A stretch of 64,000 bases of DNA, from NCBI RefSeq assembly GCF_001680005.1, contig NC_033569.1:1116001-1180000 (forward strand), written 5' to 3'. Each line of letters begins with the position of its first letter. Position 1 is the stretch's first letter. A model generated the notes under the pieces. The model ran no database searches and was not told the origin of the DNA. It worked only from the letters and a program-made list of their open reading frames with translations. Positions 48,101 through 59,363 of this stretch are shown here, in pieces. This DNA is from Plasmodium coatneyi (lineage: Eukaryota > Apicomplexa > Aconoidasida > Haemosporida > Plasmodiidae). The position numbers and the translations under genes are program-made.

Positions 48101-50990
48101 ACTTCACAGGAACAAGTGGCACAGCTACACAACAAGAAAAAAAGGCATGTCAATACATCACGAGAGGCTTAGAGTATATATACAGCATTCAGGAAAATGA
48201 GGGGGACAATTACATGAATCAGAAGAAAAATAACAGAATATTTTATCAAACTGTGGGATGCCTCTTCCTGAATGCTTATGCAGATAAGTTAGAACAGATG
48301 AAGGAGTGCTCTATTTCGAAGGAAATAATAAAGGAAATATTTAAAAAAGGAAATGAAAAGAAGGAAGATTGGTGTAAAGAAGGGGAGGGTAAATGTGTTC
48401 CTTGCACGAGGGATGAAAGCTATAAAGGTTGCATATTAAAGGTGGAGGATGATTTGTTGGATAAGGAAAAAGGTAAAAATTGCGAACGTCACAAAAATAA
48501 TATAAAGAATAAGTTGGGTGAAATGCTGGACTCAAAGACGAATGGGGACACAGTAGTAAAGGCAGATCTGGAAGCAATAACTAACATATGTCCATCTGCC
48601 AAACCAGCCGCATCACCTGAACCAGCAACTACGAATCTAGATCCAGCAAATCCAGCACCACAAGCAGAACCAACAGCAGTACCAGTACCACCACCAAGTA
48701 CAGGAGCACAGCCTGAGAAGAGTGGTAAAACACGGGAAGGTGAGCCTGATATTCCTCCTGAAGTGGATAATAGCATAGGTCCCTCTTTGGAGGATGACAA
48801 TGTTCTCAGCAGCGACGATCAGGATGATGAAGTGAATCAGCCTGTGCAACCTATTTATGGTGCAAAGGGAAGTACTAGTATTTCTATAGGAATCAGTACA
48901 CCCATAACCCCTAACACTTCATTATTTCCTGAAGCGGAACTTCCTTCAGCAGGTACAAATGATGAAAAGCAGACTCCCAGGTCTCCCGATCCTATAAACT
49001 TCTCCAATGAAAGTAAACCAGGTGAGCAGGATGTTGCCTCATCCAGTAGCAGTTCTTCCTCTTCTTCTAGCAGTAGTAGTTCTTCTTCCACTGGTGCGGC
49101 AAGTGGTCAAAATACAGGTGGTAAGGACGGAGCTGTTGATCAAACTAGTGGTCATGGTGGAGGTGGCGGTAGTGGTCCAGGTGCTGGTGGTGTAGTACCT
49201 GGTGTCCCAGGTACTATCCCTGGCCTCTCAGGGGTTAGTACTGGTAATGGTGCTCAGCAAGATCCTGTGCATATTCCATCGAACTCTGCAACAGATGCGA
49301 CTCCAGGTCCAAAAGTCCCTTCAACAGGAGAAGTAACAACACCATCGTCAACAAAATCACCAACATTACCACGAGCGGGAGCTGGTGCTTCAGGAACAAA
49401 GGATGGTCCAGGGGGGAGTGGCGGACCCACCCTACCTCCAGCTCCAGTCCCACTTGTTAGCAATACTGACAACCTTCCTGACCTCCTAACCTCATACCTT
49501 CCTGTAATCCCTGTCTTCATTGGTACTTCCGTTATGAGTTATCTCCTTTGGAAGGTAAAGAAAACAAAAGATAAAACAAAATAAAAGAAGAAAAAAAAAG
49601 AAAAGAAGGAAAAAAGAAAAGAAGGAAAAAAGAAAAGAAGGAAAAAAGAAAAGAAGGAAAAAAGAAAAGAAGGAAAAAAGAAAAGAAGGAAAGGGAAAAG
49701 GGAAAAGGGAAAAGGGAAAAGGGAAAAGGGAAAAGGGAAAAGGGAAAAGGGAAAAGGGAAAAGGGAAAAGGGAAAAGGGAAAAGGGAAAAGGGAAAAGGG
49801 AAAAGGGAAAAGGGAAAAGGGAAAAGGGAAAAGGGAAAAGGGAAAAGGGAAAAGGGAAAAGGGAAAAGGGAAAAGGGAAAAGGGAAAAGGGAAAAGGGAA
49901 AAGGGAAAAGGGAAAAGGGAAAAGGGAAAAGGGAAAAGGGAAAAGGGAAAAGGGAAAAGGGAAAAGGGAAAAAAAAAAAGAAAAAAAAAAAAAAAAAACA
50001 GAAAAAAAAAGAACAAAAAAAAAACAGAAAAAAAAAGAACAAAAAAAAAGAAAAAAAAGAAAGAGGGAAAAAAAAAAAAAGAAAAGAAAAAGGTGAATGA
50101 ATGGGTTTGTGTGGGATTTAGCATTTAGGGTGTATGTTTTCAGTTTGGGGGTTCCGGGTTTCAGGGTATAAGAAAAACAATATTGCTGGGTGTTTTGCAA
50201 CTTTGGCCATGTATTTGCATCGGGAGAGGGTGCAGCTAAAGGGAAACGAAAAAAGAAAGACAAAAGGAAAAAATAGAGAAAAAAAAAAAAAATAAGAAAA
50301 TAACACACTTCAATCAAAATAAACATTTTGTACTGAATGTGAAATTCACACTTCCGTTATAATGAATACTTTGGTCTTAAGGGCAACATTTGGCACCCTA
50401 AAAATTACTCTTTCCTTCCCTTTTTTCCGCAGTATTTCTTCCTCCGTAAAAAAAGAAGACGTCATAGAAGAGAGGAACAGTTAACCTCTCCCCCCTCAGA
50501 AGAAAAACTCCTTGATCATGTGGACGACCAGGCAGATGGTCCACATGCATATACCTTAGTAAAGGAACGCAGACAACAAAGATCAACACCACAAAGAGGA
50601 AGAAAAAAACGGGCTCATAGCCGTGCTGGTGGTGTACGTCGCCGCACGATTATTGATATTCATTTAGAAGTCTTAGACGAATATCAAAAAGGGGATCTTC
50701 ATTCGACGAAGGAAGACTTTCTACAAATTATTGTTCATGAATTTATGGGAAGGAACTTTGTAAAAGGAGAAAATGTTCCTAAGGAACAAGTTCCTCTCAT
50801 AAATATTCCTGAGGAACAGGTTCAATGTTTAGATTCCGGGTTTAGGGATGAAGACTTTGTTCCTAAGGGAAATGTTCCTATGGAACAGGTTCCATGTTCA
50901 GATTCCGGGTTTAGGGAGGAAGACTTTCTTCTTAAGGAAGGTGTTCCTAAGGAACAGGTTCAATGTTCAGATTCCGGGTTTACGGTGTAG
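45177..50990 (+). CDS. SICAvar: SICAvar variant antigen S3, complete, six exons
   Basis: Exons 45177-45248, 45381-46319, 46460-47071, 47210-47842, 48007-49554 and 50433-50990, all phase 0; 4362 nt, 1453 residues. Exon 1: MYDYFAEFLVEWLTVKG. Exon 2: alpha-style (HKIWDDVERVFKDML, LCKLLVRIIYWIDGL, YLRCILGKII) followed by a Pro run and KWFTNRDY. Exons 3-5 each hold a beta-style domain (TCMFVAAGLKHIY / ACQFITAGLKHIY / ACQYITRGLEYIY, each followed by a C-x-x-LNAY/LNLY-type segment and CxxC). Exons 2-4 each end in Trp at the donor. Exon 5 adds a long Pro/Ala, Ser-run and Gly-rich linker and the membrane span (PVIPVFIGTSVMSYLLWK). Exon 6 is the cytoplasmic domain (YFFLRKKRRRHRRE, DGPHAYTLVKERRQ, IIDIHLEVLDEYQKGDLHST) with SDSGFREEDF-type repeats, ending at TAG. 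Exon 5 may hide a further intron near 48,740 (GGAAGGTGAGC). Intact. Confidence 0.9.
49555..50432 (+). repeat. (GGGAAAA)n array in intron 5 of S3
   Basis: From 49,693 to about 49,971 the 7-bp unit GGGAAAA repeats about 40 times almost without error. It is preceded by GAAGGAAAAAAGAAAA units and followed by poly(A) interrupted by CAG and GAAC. The minus-strand frames across it (repeating Phe-Pro-Phe-Ser-Leu) are by-products. The unit has the length and G3 of the Plasmodium telomere repeat (GGGTTTA/GGGTTCA). Near 50,110-50,165 the intron also has GCATTTAGGGTG. Confidence 0.95.
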
Positions 50991-53900
50991 TAAATATTTT
51001 ATTTCTGTTTAAAACGATAGGATATTATTTACATATGAATAATTTATTCATCATGAAATAGAACCCTGTGAGACATCCAAATATTAGGAAGTTGGGTAAT
51101 GTAGAAAGTATGGATGCAGAACATATTAAATTGATTTTATTCAATGAACACACACACATCTCTTTGGAATTTTTTTTTCATTAGGCTTGCTAACATGAAA
51201 AGAATGGGACGAATTTTTTAGGGGGGTGCCTCGGTTTTGGTCTTGTTTCACCTTTTCATTTGATTTATATATGCGTGTGTGTGATTTTTCAACACTGTAT
51301 ATAAGCGAAACCGCGTAAAAAAACTTTTTTTTGTTATATGGAAGTATTTTTTCCTTTTTTTTTCGTTTTGTAATTAAATTGTTTACATCTTCATGTGTAA
51401 TGAATATAAGCCGGAAAAAAAAGAAATTTTCCCCTTTCATTTTGATTTTTTTGGTAAAATTTTTTTACTGGACATCTAAAATATGTTCATTAAATTTTTT
51501 TTGTTATAAATTTTTATCTTTGTACTTTTTTTAATCTTAATAATTTTTTTTGAGGAGGATAAGCACTTCCCTGTTTTTCTTTTCGCGCCTTGTTTGGAGT
51601 ATGTTCCCTTCATGCAATTGCTCATACATACAAATGAAGGAAAGGAAAAAATAAAAAGGAAAAAGAAAAAAGGAAAAAAAAAGAAAAAGAAAAATCCAAA
51701 GGGGTACATGGGTCACTTGCACACGCGAATATAATTAACGAACTCTATATTACGCAATTTACCCCGCAACGCGCTCACGTAGATTTGCTCGCTACCCATT
51801 TTTGATAGACCTCCCCTTTTTAATGAGCTGTGAAATTCACTATGACGATTGCCTCATGCGAATGGGGGGTGGTAAAGCGGTTGAAAAAATGGAAAAAAAA
51901 CCTCTAGTGGGGAAAGAAAAGAAATGGAAAAAAATAAAATAAAAAAAAAAAAAAAAAACAGCAAAAGGAACATTGGAGAGTCGGTCTCTTGCGAAGGAAT
52001 TCCTTATGTACACACATATATAAAGTGCCGGGTGACCACTACTCATTCGAACCGTATCTGCATTAGAACAACTCCAACATATTTTAAGGACCTTCCTTTT
52101 TTTTAAAAAAAAAATAAAAACATACGTATAGTTTATTGCGTAAAAGCGCATTCACGTATGCATACACATTTATGTACGTATACGTAACGCACTCTTTTTT
52201 GTAGTACTCTCACCATGCTGCTACATTTGAATACGGGAATTTCTCTCCCCGTAATTGGGATAAGCTGGCACAAGCGTTTCATACCATTGTTGTTTACCCC
52301 ATTTCACTTTCTGCGCCCACGTAAACAAACGCAAAGGGTGGATCGGTGTAGGTTCGAACATTAATTGTAAACGGCACGTTGCCCGTTCGCAGTGCGCGCA
52401 CTTGCGCATACGTGTGCATCTGCTTGAGATTACCCGTTGGCATACATTAGCGCATGCAGAGTGGGAAAATCCCTTGGGTTGAGCATCACTCCTATGCGGC
52501 ACATGCATAGATTTGTTAAGCTGCACCCAGCAGCTTTTCCATTTGAGGACAACACCTTAGCAACGGCTGTTTTACAACCCTAGTTGTGCTTCCCCTTTGT
52601 GCACATTTATCCGAGTGCCTTTCCGTTGACCCTCTCACACACCACTATTGATACACCACACAAACCGCTTGCAGGACCAAAAAACAGTACAAGAACAGAC
52701 GGCACTTTAGAGGCTACTACTACAGATGGATGGGCTCCTACTAAAAAGACTATTCAGTATACAATGCGGGGAATATTTTGGGAAGATACCTATCTCCAAT
52801 CGGAGGATAAATTTTTTTTTATGTTTGGCATACTCCTTGAAAAGGGGGAGAGACAAAACAAAGCGGCATGACCCCACGCAGGCACACATCCCCTACATGA
52901 TGTTACGTTTTTTTAAAGTGGTAATTTTATCAGATTGGTGCTTTATAATGAGCGTTTTTTAAAAATGAATCCACATTTGTACTTAACATGTAATTTTGTG
53001 CGAACATTTTGGCGTGGAAAAGGGAAGAAAGAAAAAAAAAAAAAAAAAAAAAAGTGCACACATGTTTGCGCAATTTGGCGAGTTAAAAAAGAAAAAACTA
53101 CATATATATGATATACATTGCAAAGCGCGCATGTGTTGCTCTCTCGAGTTTATATTTTCCCAGGGCCTTTTTGGAAAAAATTGCTGCCTTATTAAGCATT
53201 TAAAATGGAAGGAGCTTCTACTTTTGCGTGCCCATTGACCAAGATAAACACACGTACGTGAACATATTCGTTTTCACTTTTGCGCGCAGGTTTGTTTATG
53301 TGAAGCTTTTAAAAGGAACACAAAAACGCACAAAATGTACGTGCGCTTTTGCATGTGAATAGGGGCACGTGTAAATAGGCGCACAACTTTTTATACGTCC
53401 TTGCGCGCAGGTAGCTACGTGCGCGCGTACAAGTTTTTTTCTTCCCCGTGGAATCGCCAGTGAGCGGTGGCGACCCCCGTGGTGCATACGGCAGCTGCGT
53501 GTGGAAACGCACATTTAGAGAAGTGCCGACTACGCAGTGAAGAAGCGCGCAGCCGCAAAGGTCTGCAACCGGCGATGTTTTCTTAAACATCCATATCAAT
53601 TCTGCATACCAGTACAATTTGCACGTCTTCCGCCATCATCAACCTGTGGCCACGTCGCCCGTTCTTCCATTTGCCGTTTTTTTAATTTTTTCCAACTAAT
53701 GCACCAAGCGTGCCTCTTCCTTTTATGAATTTTCTCCCCATTTTATGAAACTCAGTTTGACGCTTTAGCAGCGTCAAAATTGTAGAGACTTCGCCTCCAT
53801 GTCAACTGCCTCTATGCCTTTCGCTCGTATGACTTTTCCCCCCCTTTTCAAATCATCGATTCAGTGGGCAATTTCCCAATTAACCCACATGATGACGCGC

Positions 53901-54690
53901 GTTTTTTTTTTTTTTTGTTATTGTTAATATGCACAGCGTGCGTCATCATATGGGCATTTGATTTGTAAAAGGGAGGCTCTTCCGGGCACCCACTAGTATT
54001 TATTATTTATGGGGGTAAGGCATTTTACGTTTTTCAACGGAGAGGTCGCCGCCCGTTTGCAACCACGTCTATCGGAAGAGAAAAAAAACATTAGCCTTAA
54101 TGAACATCTTATTTGAGTTTGCATCTGATCATTTTATTTATGTACTTACGTGTTCTACCGCGTTACCCGTAAGTACAATGCCAATTTCGCGAAAGGGTAG
54201 TTGTGTCCCCATTTGTTCCTCTCTTCATAGTTAACCGTTAGGCGTGCGTATGGAAGCTCCTACATGTGATGCGTATGGCATATGCTTCTCCCTATGATTA
54301 TTAACTTTCCACGCTCACCCGTTTGTGTGGTCCATTCTTACAAGAAGGGAATTACCGAACGGTCTGCGGAGAGAAGCCAAAGTAAAAGAGGCACAATTCG
54401 TATAATCATCAACAAACCATCGTTGGAAAGGACCCTTCCGCCAATCTGCTCATTAATGTAAAGTACATGCACAATTGCAACGCTGGTTATGTGCATGTGG
54501 AGAGACTTTTCGTGCGGGAGGGGGGAGGAACTCACCACGTCTGTTGCGAGGATTAGAGAACGTGCGCAAGAAATTCTGAACTCTTAGAGGCCCCTTCCTT
54601 CTGCTGGCCTAAAAGAGTGCACATTTGGGCATACCCCAAAAGAAGCACTCCCCAGAGCTGCCCCCCCAAATTGCATGCAACCGCTCCAGG
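50991..54690. other. Boundary between variant-antigen region and core genome
   Basis: 3.7 kb with no gene I can support. The first part (51,000-52,150) is AT-rich 3' flank of S3. From about 52,150 composition becomes more even, with CG-containing words (GCGCGC, ACGTGCGCGC near 53,420). A 95-residue frame at 52,584-52,871 has no family resemblance. GGTTCGAAC near 52,350 is not set in a tRNA fold. Promoter and 5' UTR of the helicase gene probably lie in the last 1-1.5 kb. Confidence 0.5.
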
Positions 54691-57600
54691 ATGAAGGAAA
54701 AGGCGGAGGCGCACAAACGGCCCATCGAATTCGAAGATGATGAAACGAAAAAAAAAATCCGGACGGAAGATGACGAATCGGTTAAAGACGCAAAAATCAG
54801 CGAAAACTCATTACACCCCCTACATCTGGAACACCGAAAAGGTAGAAATAAAAACTTAAAAAATGACGCAGAATATGTTGAATTGTTGAAAAAGGATGCC
54901 CGAAGAAAGTACCTCAAAGAAAGAGAGAGGGAAAAGCTAGATGTAACGAAGAAGCTACTGGATGATGAACTCCTATATAGTACAATTAAATTGGAGGGGA
55001 AGGAACTTAAAGAATTGGAGCTGTCCAAAAGGATCTATGATATAGCTAAAGAAAACATAAAGTTAAGGGAAAAGCTAAAAGAAAATTATTACCTCTTCCA
55101 GGAAGACTTGGACAAATTTGATGCAGCGAACAAGGCCACCGATGCTGATGCGACGCAAGTGAGAGAGGGGAAGGGAGATCCATCCGTCTACAACTATGAT
55201 GAACAGATAATCAGCAAAGGGATTTTAAAATTCGGTTCGGGGGTGGCGATAAATGAAGGCCTTAAAAATGACTTTGTGTTCGGGGACGACTTGGCAAATC
55301 GGAAGAGCATAAAAAGGGAGGAATTTGAGGAGAAAAACAAGTACGAAAGGGAGAAGGAAAGAAAGAAAAAGAAAAAAATAATAATAAGCGACAGCGGTAG
55401 TGCTGTTGGTAGTGGCAGCGGCGGTGGGCGAAGGCATAGGGGGGAGAAGAAGCGCATCGACAAAAGCGCCCCTTCCACTGGGAAAGCCCACGCAGATAGA
55501 GGCATCCACAAGGGTCATAGCTACCACCGAGCGAGGGATGACCGCGGAGGGGAAAGTGAAACGCGGGAGAAGTCGAGCAGGGGGAAAAAGAAGAAAAGGG
55601 AAAGCGAACATAATGGTGGAGATAGCGTCGATGGCGGTGATCGCGGCGATGGTGGCAACCGCAAGCGGAACGGAAACGGCCTGACGGACGTGGTCGAATT
55701 CGTGCACCTGGACAGCCTCTACGGAATGGACGAAAAGGAAAAGGAATTGCAAAGACTGTTCGAAGACATTAAAAGGAAGAAAGAAAAAAAAATGAAGAAA
55801 ATAATCGATGACAGGAAGAGGCTACCCATATTTAGTTACCGATATGACATTTTAAAGGCCATTAAAAACAATAAAATCCTAATTCTGGTTGGAGAAACAG
55901 GAAGCGGAAAGAGTACACAGTTAACGCAGTACTTGCACGAGTGTAAGTACCATTTGTATGGAAACATAGTCTGTACACAGCCCAGAAGAATCGCGTGTAT
56001 AGCCATAGCAAATAGGGTGGCCGATGAAATGAATGTAAAAGTGGGAAAGGAAGTTGGCTACGTTATTCGATTTCAAAATAAAACGAGTGAATCCACAAAG
56101 ATCGTGTACATGACGGATGGAATGTTTCTACGTCTTCTACTGTACAACCCAACGCTGGATGACATTTCAGTGTTAATAATTGATGAAGCTCACGAACGGG
56201 CCTTACACACAGATGTTATTCTTCCTATAGTAAAGGACATCTGCAATTTTAGGGAGGACATACGGATTATCATATCGTCTGCCACGCTGGACGCAGAGAA
56301 AATTTCCACCTACTTTAACTGCGCCCCCATATTTTATGTGCCGGGTAGAAAATACAACGTTGATATTTACTACACTATAAATAATGAGAGTAATTATTTG
56401 TCCGCCATTGTGATTACCATTTTGCAGATCCATGTTACTCAGGAGAAGGGAGACATTTTGGTCTTTCTTCCTGGACAGTTTGAAATCGAGCTGGTGCAAC
56501 AGGAACTGGAAAATAAGCTGACCGAACTAGCCCCAAGGTTTCGCAATATGATTATTTTGCCCATTTATTCATCCCTGCCCGTGGAACAGCAGGCGCGGAT
56601 ATTCGAGGATGTGGGGGATGCCCCGGAGAGCGGCAACCCTGAGGCGGAACAGCTTGAAGCGGCACAACAGGGGGAGGCAGCACCTTCTACCAGTGGGAAC
56701 ATCCAAACAGGTGAACTCGCACCAGCCGATCAGCCCAAGGTAGTCATGCGGAGAGGCACCAGAAAAATTATCCTATCAACAAACATTTGCGAGACGAGTA
56801 TCACCATAGACAACATCGTGTACGTGATTGATTCAGGTCTGTGTAAGCAGAAAGTGTACAATCCGAACTCGGGGATTGAGTCCCTGGTAACTTTACCATG
56901 CTCCAAAGCATCTGTGAATCAAAGAACAGGTAGAGCAGGTAGAAAACAAGATGGAAAATGTTTTCGCCTCTTCACCAAAAAGTCATTCATCGACTTGAAT
57001 GACAACTCAATTCCAGAAATTCAACGATGCGAAGTCAGCAGTATGATTTTATTACTAAAAAGTCTAGGCATGGATGACATAATAAATTTCGATTTTTTAG
57101 ACCCTCCTTCTCCCGTGGTGATAATAAAAGGTCTAGAACTTCTATACTCCTTGGGTGCATTAAACGATGAGGGGAATTTAACCAAAACGGGGAGGAAGAT
57201 GGCTGAATTCCCCACAGATGTGAAGTCAAGTAAAATGATTCTATCAGCATCTGAGAAGTACAATTGTGTGGAAGAGATTTTATGTATTACGGCTATGCTA
57301 ACACATGCAAATAACATTTTCTACGTTCAAAAAGGAAAAGAAAAAGAGGCGGAAAATGTGAAGAAAATGTTTACCATAGAAGGTGGTGGAGATTTTCTCC
57401 TCCTCCTAAATATATATAAACAGTGCGAGGAGAACAACTTCTCCACGTCATTTTGCTACGACCACTTTTTGCAGTACCATACGCTGATAAAAATTAAGGA
57501 CATCAAAACGCAGTTGGTGAGCATCTGCGAGAAAATTGATTTGCCCAGTAGCTCTTGTGGTATTCAGAATCACGACGCCATATGCAGCCTGAAGAAGTGC

Positions 57601-57861
57601 ATTGTCAGTGCCTTCTTCACCAATGCTGCCTTGCCCGTTAATAAAAATGAACTTAAAATTATAAAGCTTAATCAGGTCGTTAGCATATACCCCAGCTCGG
57701 TGCTTGCGAAGAAAAATATCATGGAGGAACACAAAAATGCGTGCATCATTTTTTACGAAGTTATTAAGATAAATAAGTCCTACATACGCCACAACATCCC
57801 TGTTAGTAAGGACATGCTCTACGAGATCGCGTCGTTTTACTTCCTCAGCAAGATTGCCTGA
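54691..57861 (+). CDS. PRP2: DEAH-box RNA helicase, splicing factor PRP2/DHX16 type
   Basis: Nuclear ATPase that remodels the activated spliceosome before the first transesterification, if the PRP2 assignment holds. Intronless; 1056 residues from the ATG at 54691 (MKEKAEAHKRPIEF). The frame opens 22 codons earlier without an ATG. N-terminal 370 residues are charged and low in complexity (Lys/Glu, Ser/Gly/Arg), including SLYGMDEKEKELQ. Helicase core: GETGSGKST at 401-409, CTQPRRIACI, MTDGMFLR, DEAHERALHTD from 498, SAT at 530-532, HVTQEKGDILVFLPGQ, TNICETSITIDNIVYVIDSG and QRTGRAGR at 744-751. The HA2/OB-fold part follows (RCEVSSMILLLKSLG, FLDPPSP, ELLYSLGALN). The DEAH (not DEAD/DExH) box and LHTD-x6-KDI...FR favour DHX16/PRP2 over PRP16, PRP22 or PRP43. 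A Gln/Ala/Glu-rich insertion (about 650-685) splits RecA2. Convergent with DIM1. Confidence 0.88.
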   Translation: MKEKAEAHKRPIEFEDDETKKKIRTEDDESVKDAKISENSLHPLHLEHRKGRNKNLKNDAEYVELLKKDARRKYLKEREREKLDVTKKLLDDELLYSTIKLEGKELKELELSKRIYDIAKENIKLREKLKENYYLFQEDLDKFDAANKATDADATQVREGKGDPSVYNYDEQIISKGILKFGSGVAINEGLKNDFVFGDDLANRKSIKREEFEEKNKYEREKERKKKKKIIISDSGSAVGSGSGGGRRHRGEKKRIDKSAPSTGKAHADRGIHKGHSYHRARDDRGGESETREKSSRGKKKKRESEHNGGDSVDGGDRGDGGNRKRNGNGLTDVVEFVHLDSLYGMDEKEKELQRLFEDIKRKKEKKMKKIIDDRKRLPIFSYRYDILKAIKNNKILILVGETGSGKSTQLTQYLHECKYHLYGNIVCTQPRRIACIAIANRVADEMNVKVGKEVGYVIRFQNKTSESTKIVYMTDGMFLRLLLYNPTLDDISVLIIDEAHERALHTDVILPIVKDICNFREDIRIIISSATLDAEKISTYFNCAPIFYVPGRKYNVDIYYTINNESNYLSAIVITILQIHVTQEKGDILVFLPGQFEIELVQQELENKLTELAPRFRNMIILPIYSSLPVEQQARIFEDVGDAPESGNPEAEQLEAAQQGEAAPSTSGNIQTGELAPADQPKVVMRRGTRKIILSTNICETSITIDNIVYVIDSGLCKQKVYNPNSGIESLVTLPCSKASVNQRTGRAGRKQDGKCFRLFTKKSFIDLNDNSIPEIQRCEVSSMILLLKSLGMDDIINFDFLDPPSPVVIIKGLELLYSLGALNDEGNLTKTGRKMAEFPTDVKSSKMILSASEKYNCVEEILCITAMLTHANNIFYVQKGKEKEAENVKKMFTIEGGGDFLLLLNIYKQCEENNFSTSFCYDHFLQYHTLIKIKDIKTQLVSICEKIDLPSSSCGIQNHDAICSLKKCIVSAFFTNAALPVNKNELKIIKLNQVVSIYPSSVLAKKNIMEEHKNACIIFYEVIKINKSYIRHNIPVSKDMLYEIASFYFLSKIA

Positions 57862-59363
57862 TCATTTCGGTGCAATGTCATCATCATCACCATGACCGTA
57901 GAGTGAATAAAAAACATGTACACAGCCCCCCTTCCGCAAACGTTGCGAAAAAGGACAAACCGCTCAACGCAGGGCGCATCTCCGTGACGATAAACCCTCC
58001 AAACAGTTTTGTAGCGGAAATGTGTATCCCAAATGTGAATATATATACGTTGAGGCAGCACGCGCACCATGGCATGTAAGAAAAAGAAGAGGAACTCAAA
58101 ATGGACAGTGGAAATAGCCCCACTATTTGGGTAAGTCCACGTTTTTTTTTTCTTTGAATAGAGCTCATTCGAAGAGGGGAAAACGCGAATTGGGGGCGTT
58201 GCAGTGTGTGCATACGCGCAGACCGACTCGTTCGCCATTTTATAAATATTTACACGTCTGCCCCCCTTATTCTTTCAATTTTTTCTTAAGAATCTCTGAG
58301 TGCCCCCGCGTTCCCCCACACAGATACGCATTGCTTTACGTACATGCATTGAATTTCACATGTAGCAATTTTGATCGCTAGTGCCACTTTTTCCTTTCAT
58401 TTTCAAGTTTGTCAAAGAGTATCCCTCATTTGCAGTCGTTGCGTTGCACATGTGTGTACATACATGCATACATACGTACATATGCATATATATAGATACA
58501 CACCTGTTCGTGTGCATCGGCGCAGTAGCAACTTGCCTTTTTTTTTTTTGTGTATTCATTTGTTCAATATTACGTTTGTTTTGCGTTTGTTTTAGTTGTT
58601 GAAGTGTGGGCGCTCGGAATTGAAAAAGTCATAAAGACAAACAAAGGGAGACAACATTTGACGCCAATATTGGTCGACTCCCCGCCTTATAGGTACTAGT
58701 GTGAATGCGTGACTGGGGACAGGACGATCAATTCTTTTTCACGCATGTGGTGATATGCGAGTACTGGACTTGCACACACTACACTTGTTGCACAGACATA
58801 TATAAATTTTTTTTTTTTTTTTTTTTTTTAACGAACATAAACCTGCAAAGATGAAAACCGTGCGTAAAGAGCTGTAGGTCGGCGGAGGTAACTTAAGCTT
58901 GATTTTGCGTCTCCCGCGTGTGCCAAATATGCCTTTTACTTTTTTTAAAATAAAAATTGGGACAAATTTAATTAGTTTCGATTGAGTTATCATAAATTAA
59001 GAAACATCAAAAAATTATGCAGTGGGAAAAGTTCCACATTTTTCTTGGTAAATGGCGCGCACAATAAATAAGTAAATATACACACATTAATCTACGCGCG
59101 CAAGGATGGGCGAGTATTATCAGTCCTACAGAACAGGCCCGCTACTCACAGGAGCTCTAATATCACCATGGATTTTTTATTCCCTAGTAAGCTGGTGAAA
59201 AGAACTACGCAATACACTGACCACAGGTGGTATTGTGTATAAATTTTACATTAAAAAAAAAAAACAAAAAACAAAGTGCAATTGGGGGGGAATTCCTTTT
59301 CATTGCCTGATCTTCGTACCTACCTATTTTCCACCAAGACATGCATTTTTTTTTCCAACCAAC
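57862..59363. other. Convergent 3' flanks of PRP2 and DIM1
   Basis: No gene seen. Contains TA/CA-rich ATACATGCATACATACGTAC near 58,460-58,500 and poly(T) runs (58,808-58,829). Short frames on both strands lack any family signature. Transcript ends for both genes are expected here. Confidence 0.5.

Noticed and set aside
49492..50326. Minus-strand proteins of repeating Phe-Pro-Phe-Ser-Leu (up to 264 codons)
   Set aside because: They are the complement of the GGGAAAA array inside the S3 intron; a 7-bp unit without stops keeps all three frames open.
52330..52420. GGTTCGAAC resembling a tRNA B box
   Set aside because: No matching acceptor stem, anticodon arm or A box at proper spacing.
52584..52871. 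95-codon plus-strand frame in the boundary region
   Set aside because: No recognisable motif, no splice partners and no family resemblance; length is within chance for this composition.
54625..54690. 22-codon N-terminal extension of PRP2
   Set aside because: It opens without an ATG; the first in-frame ATG is at 54,691.
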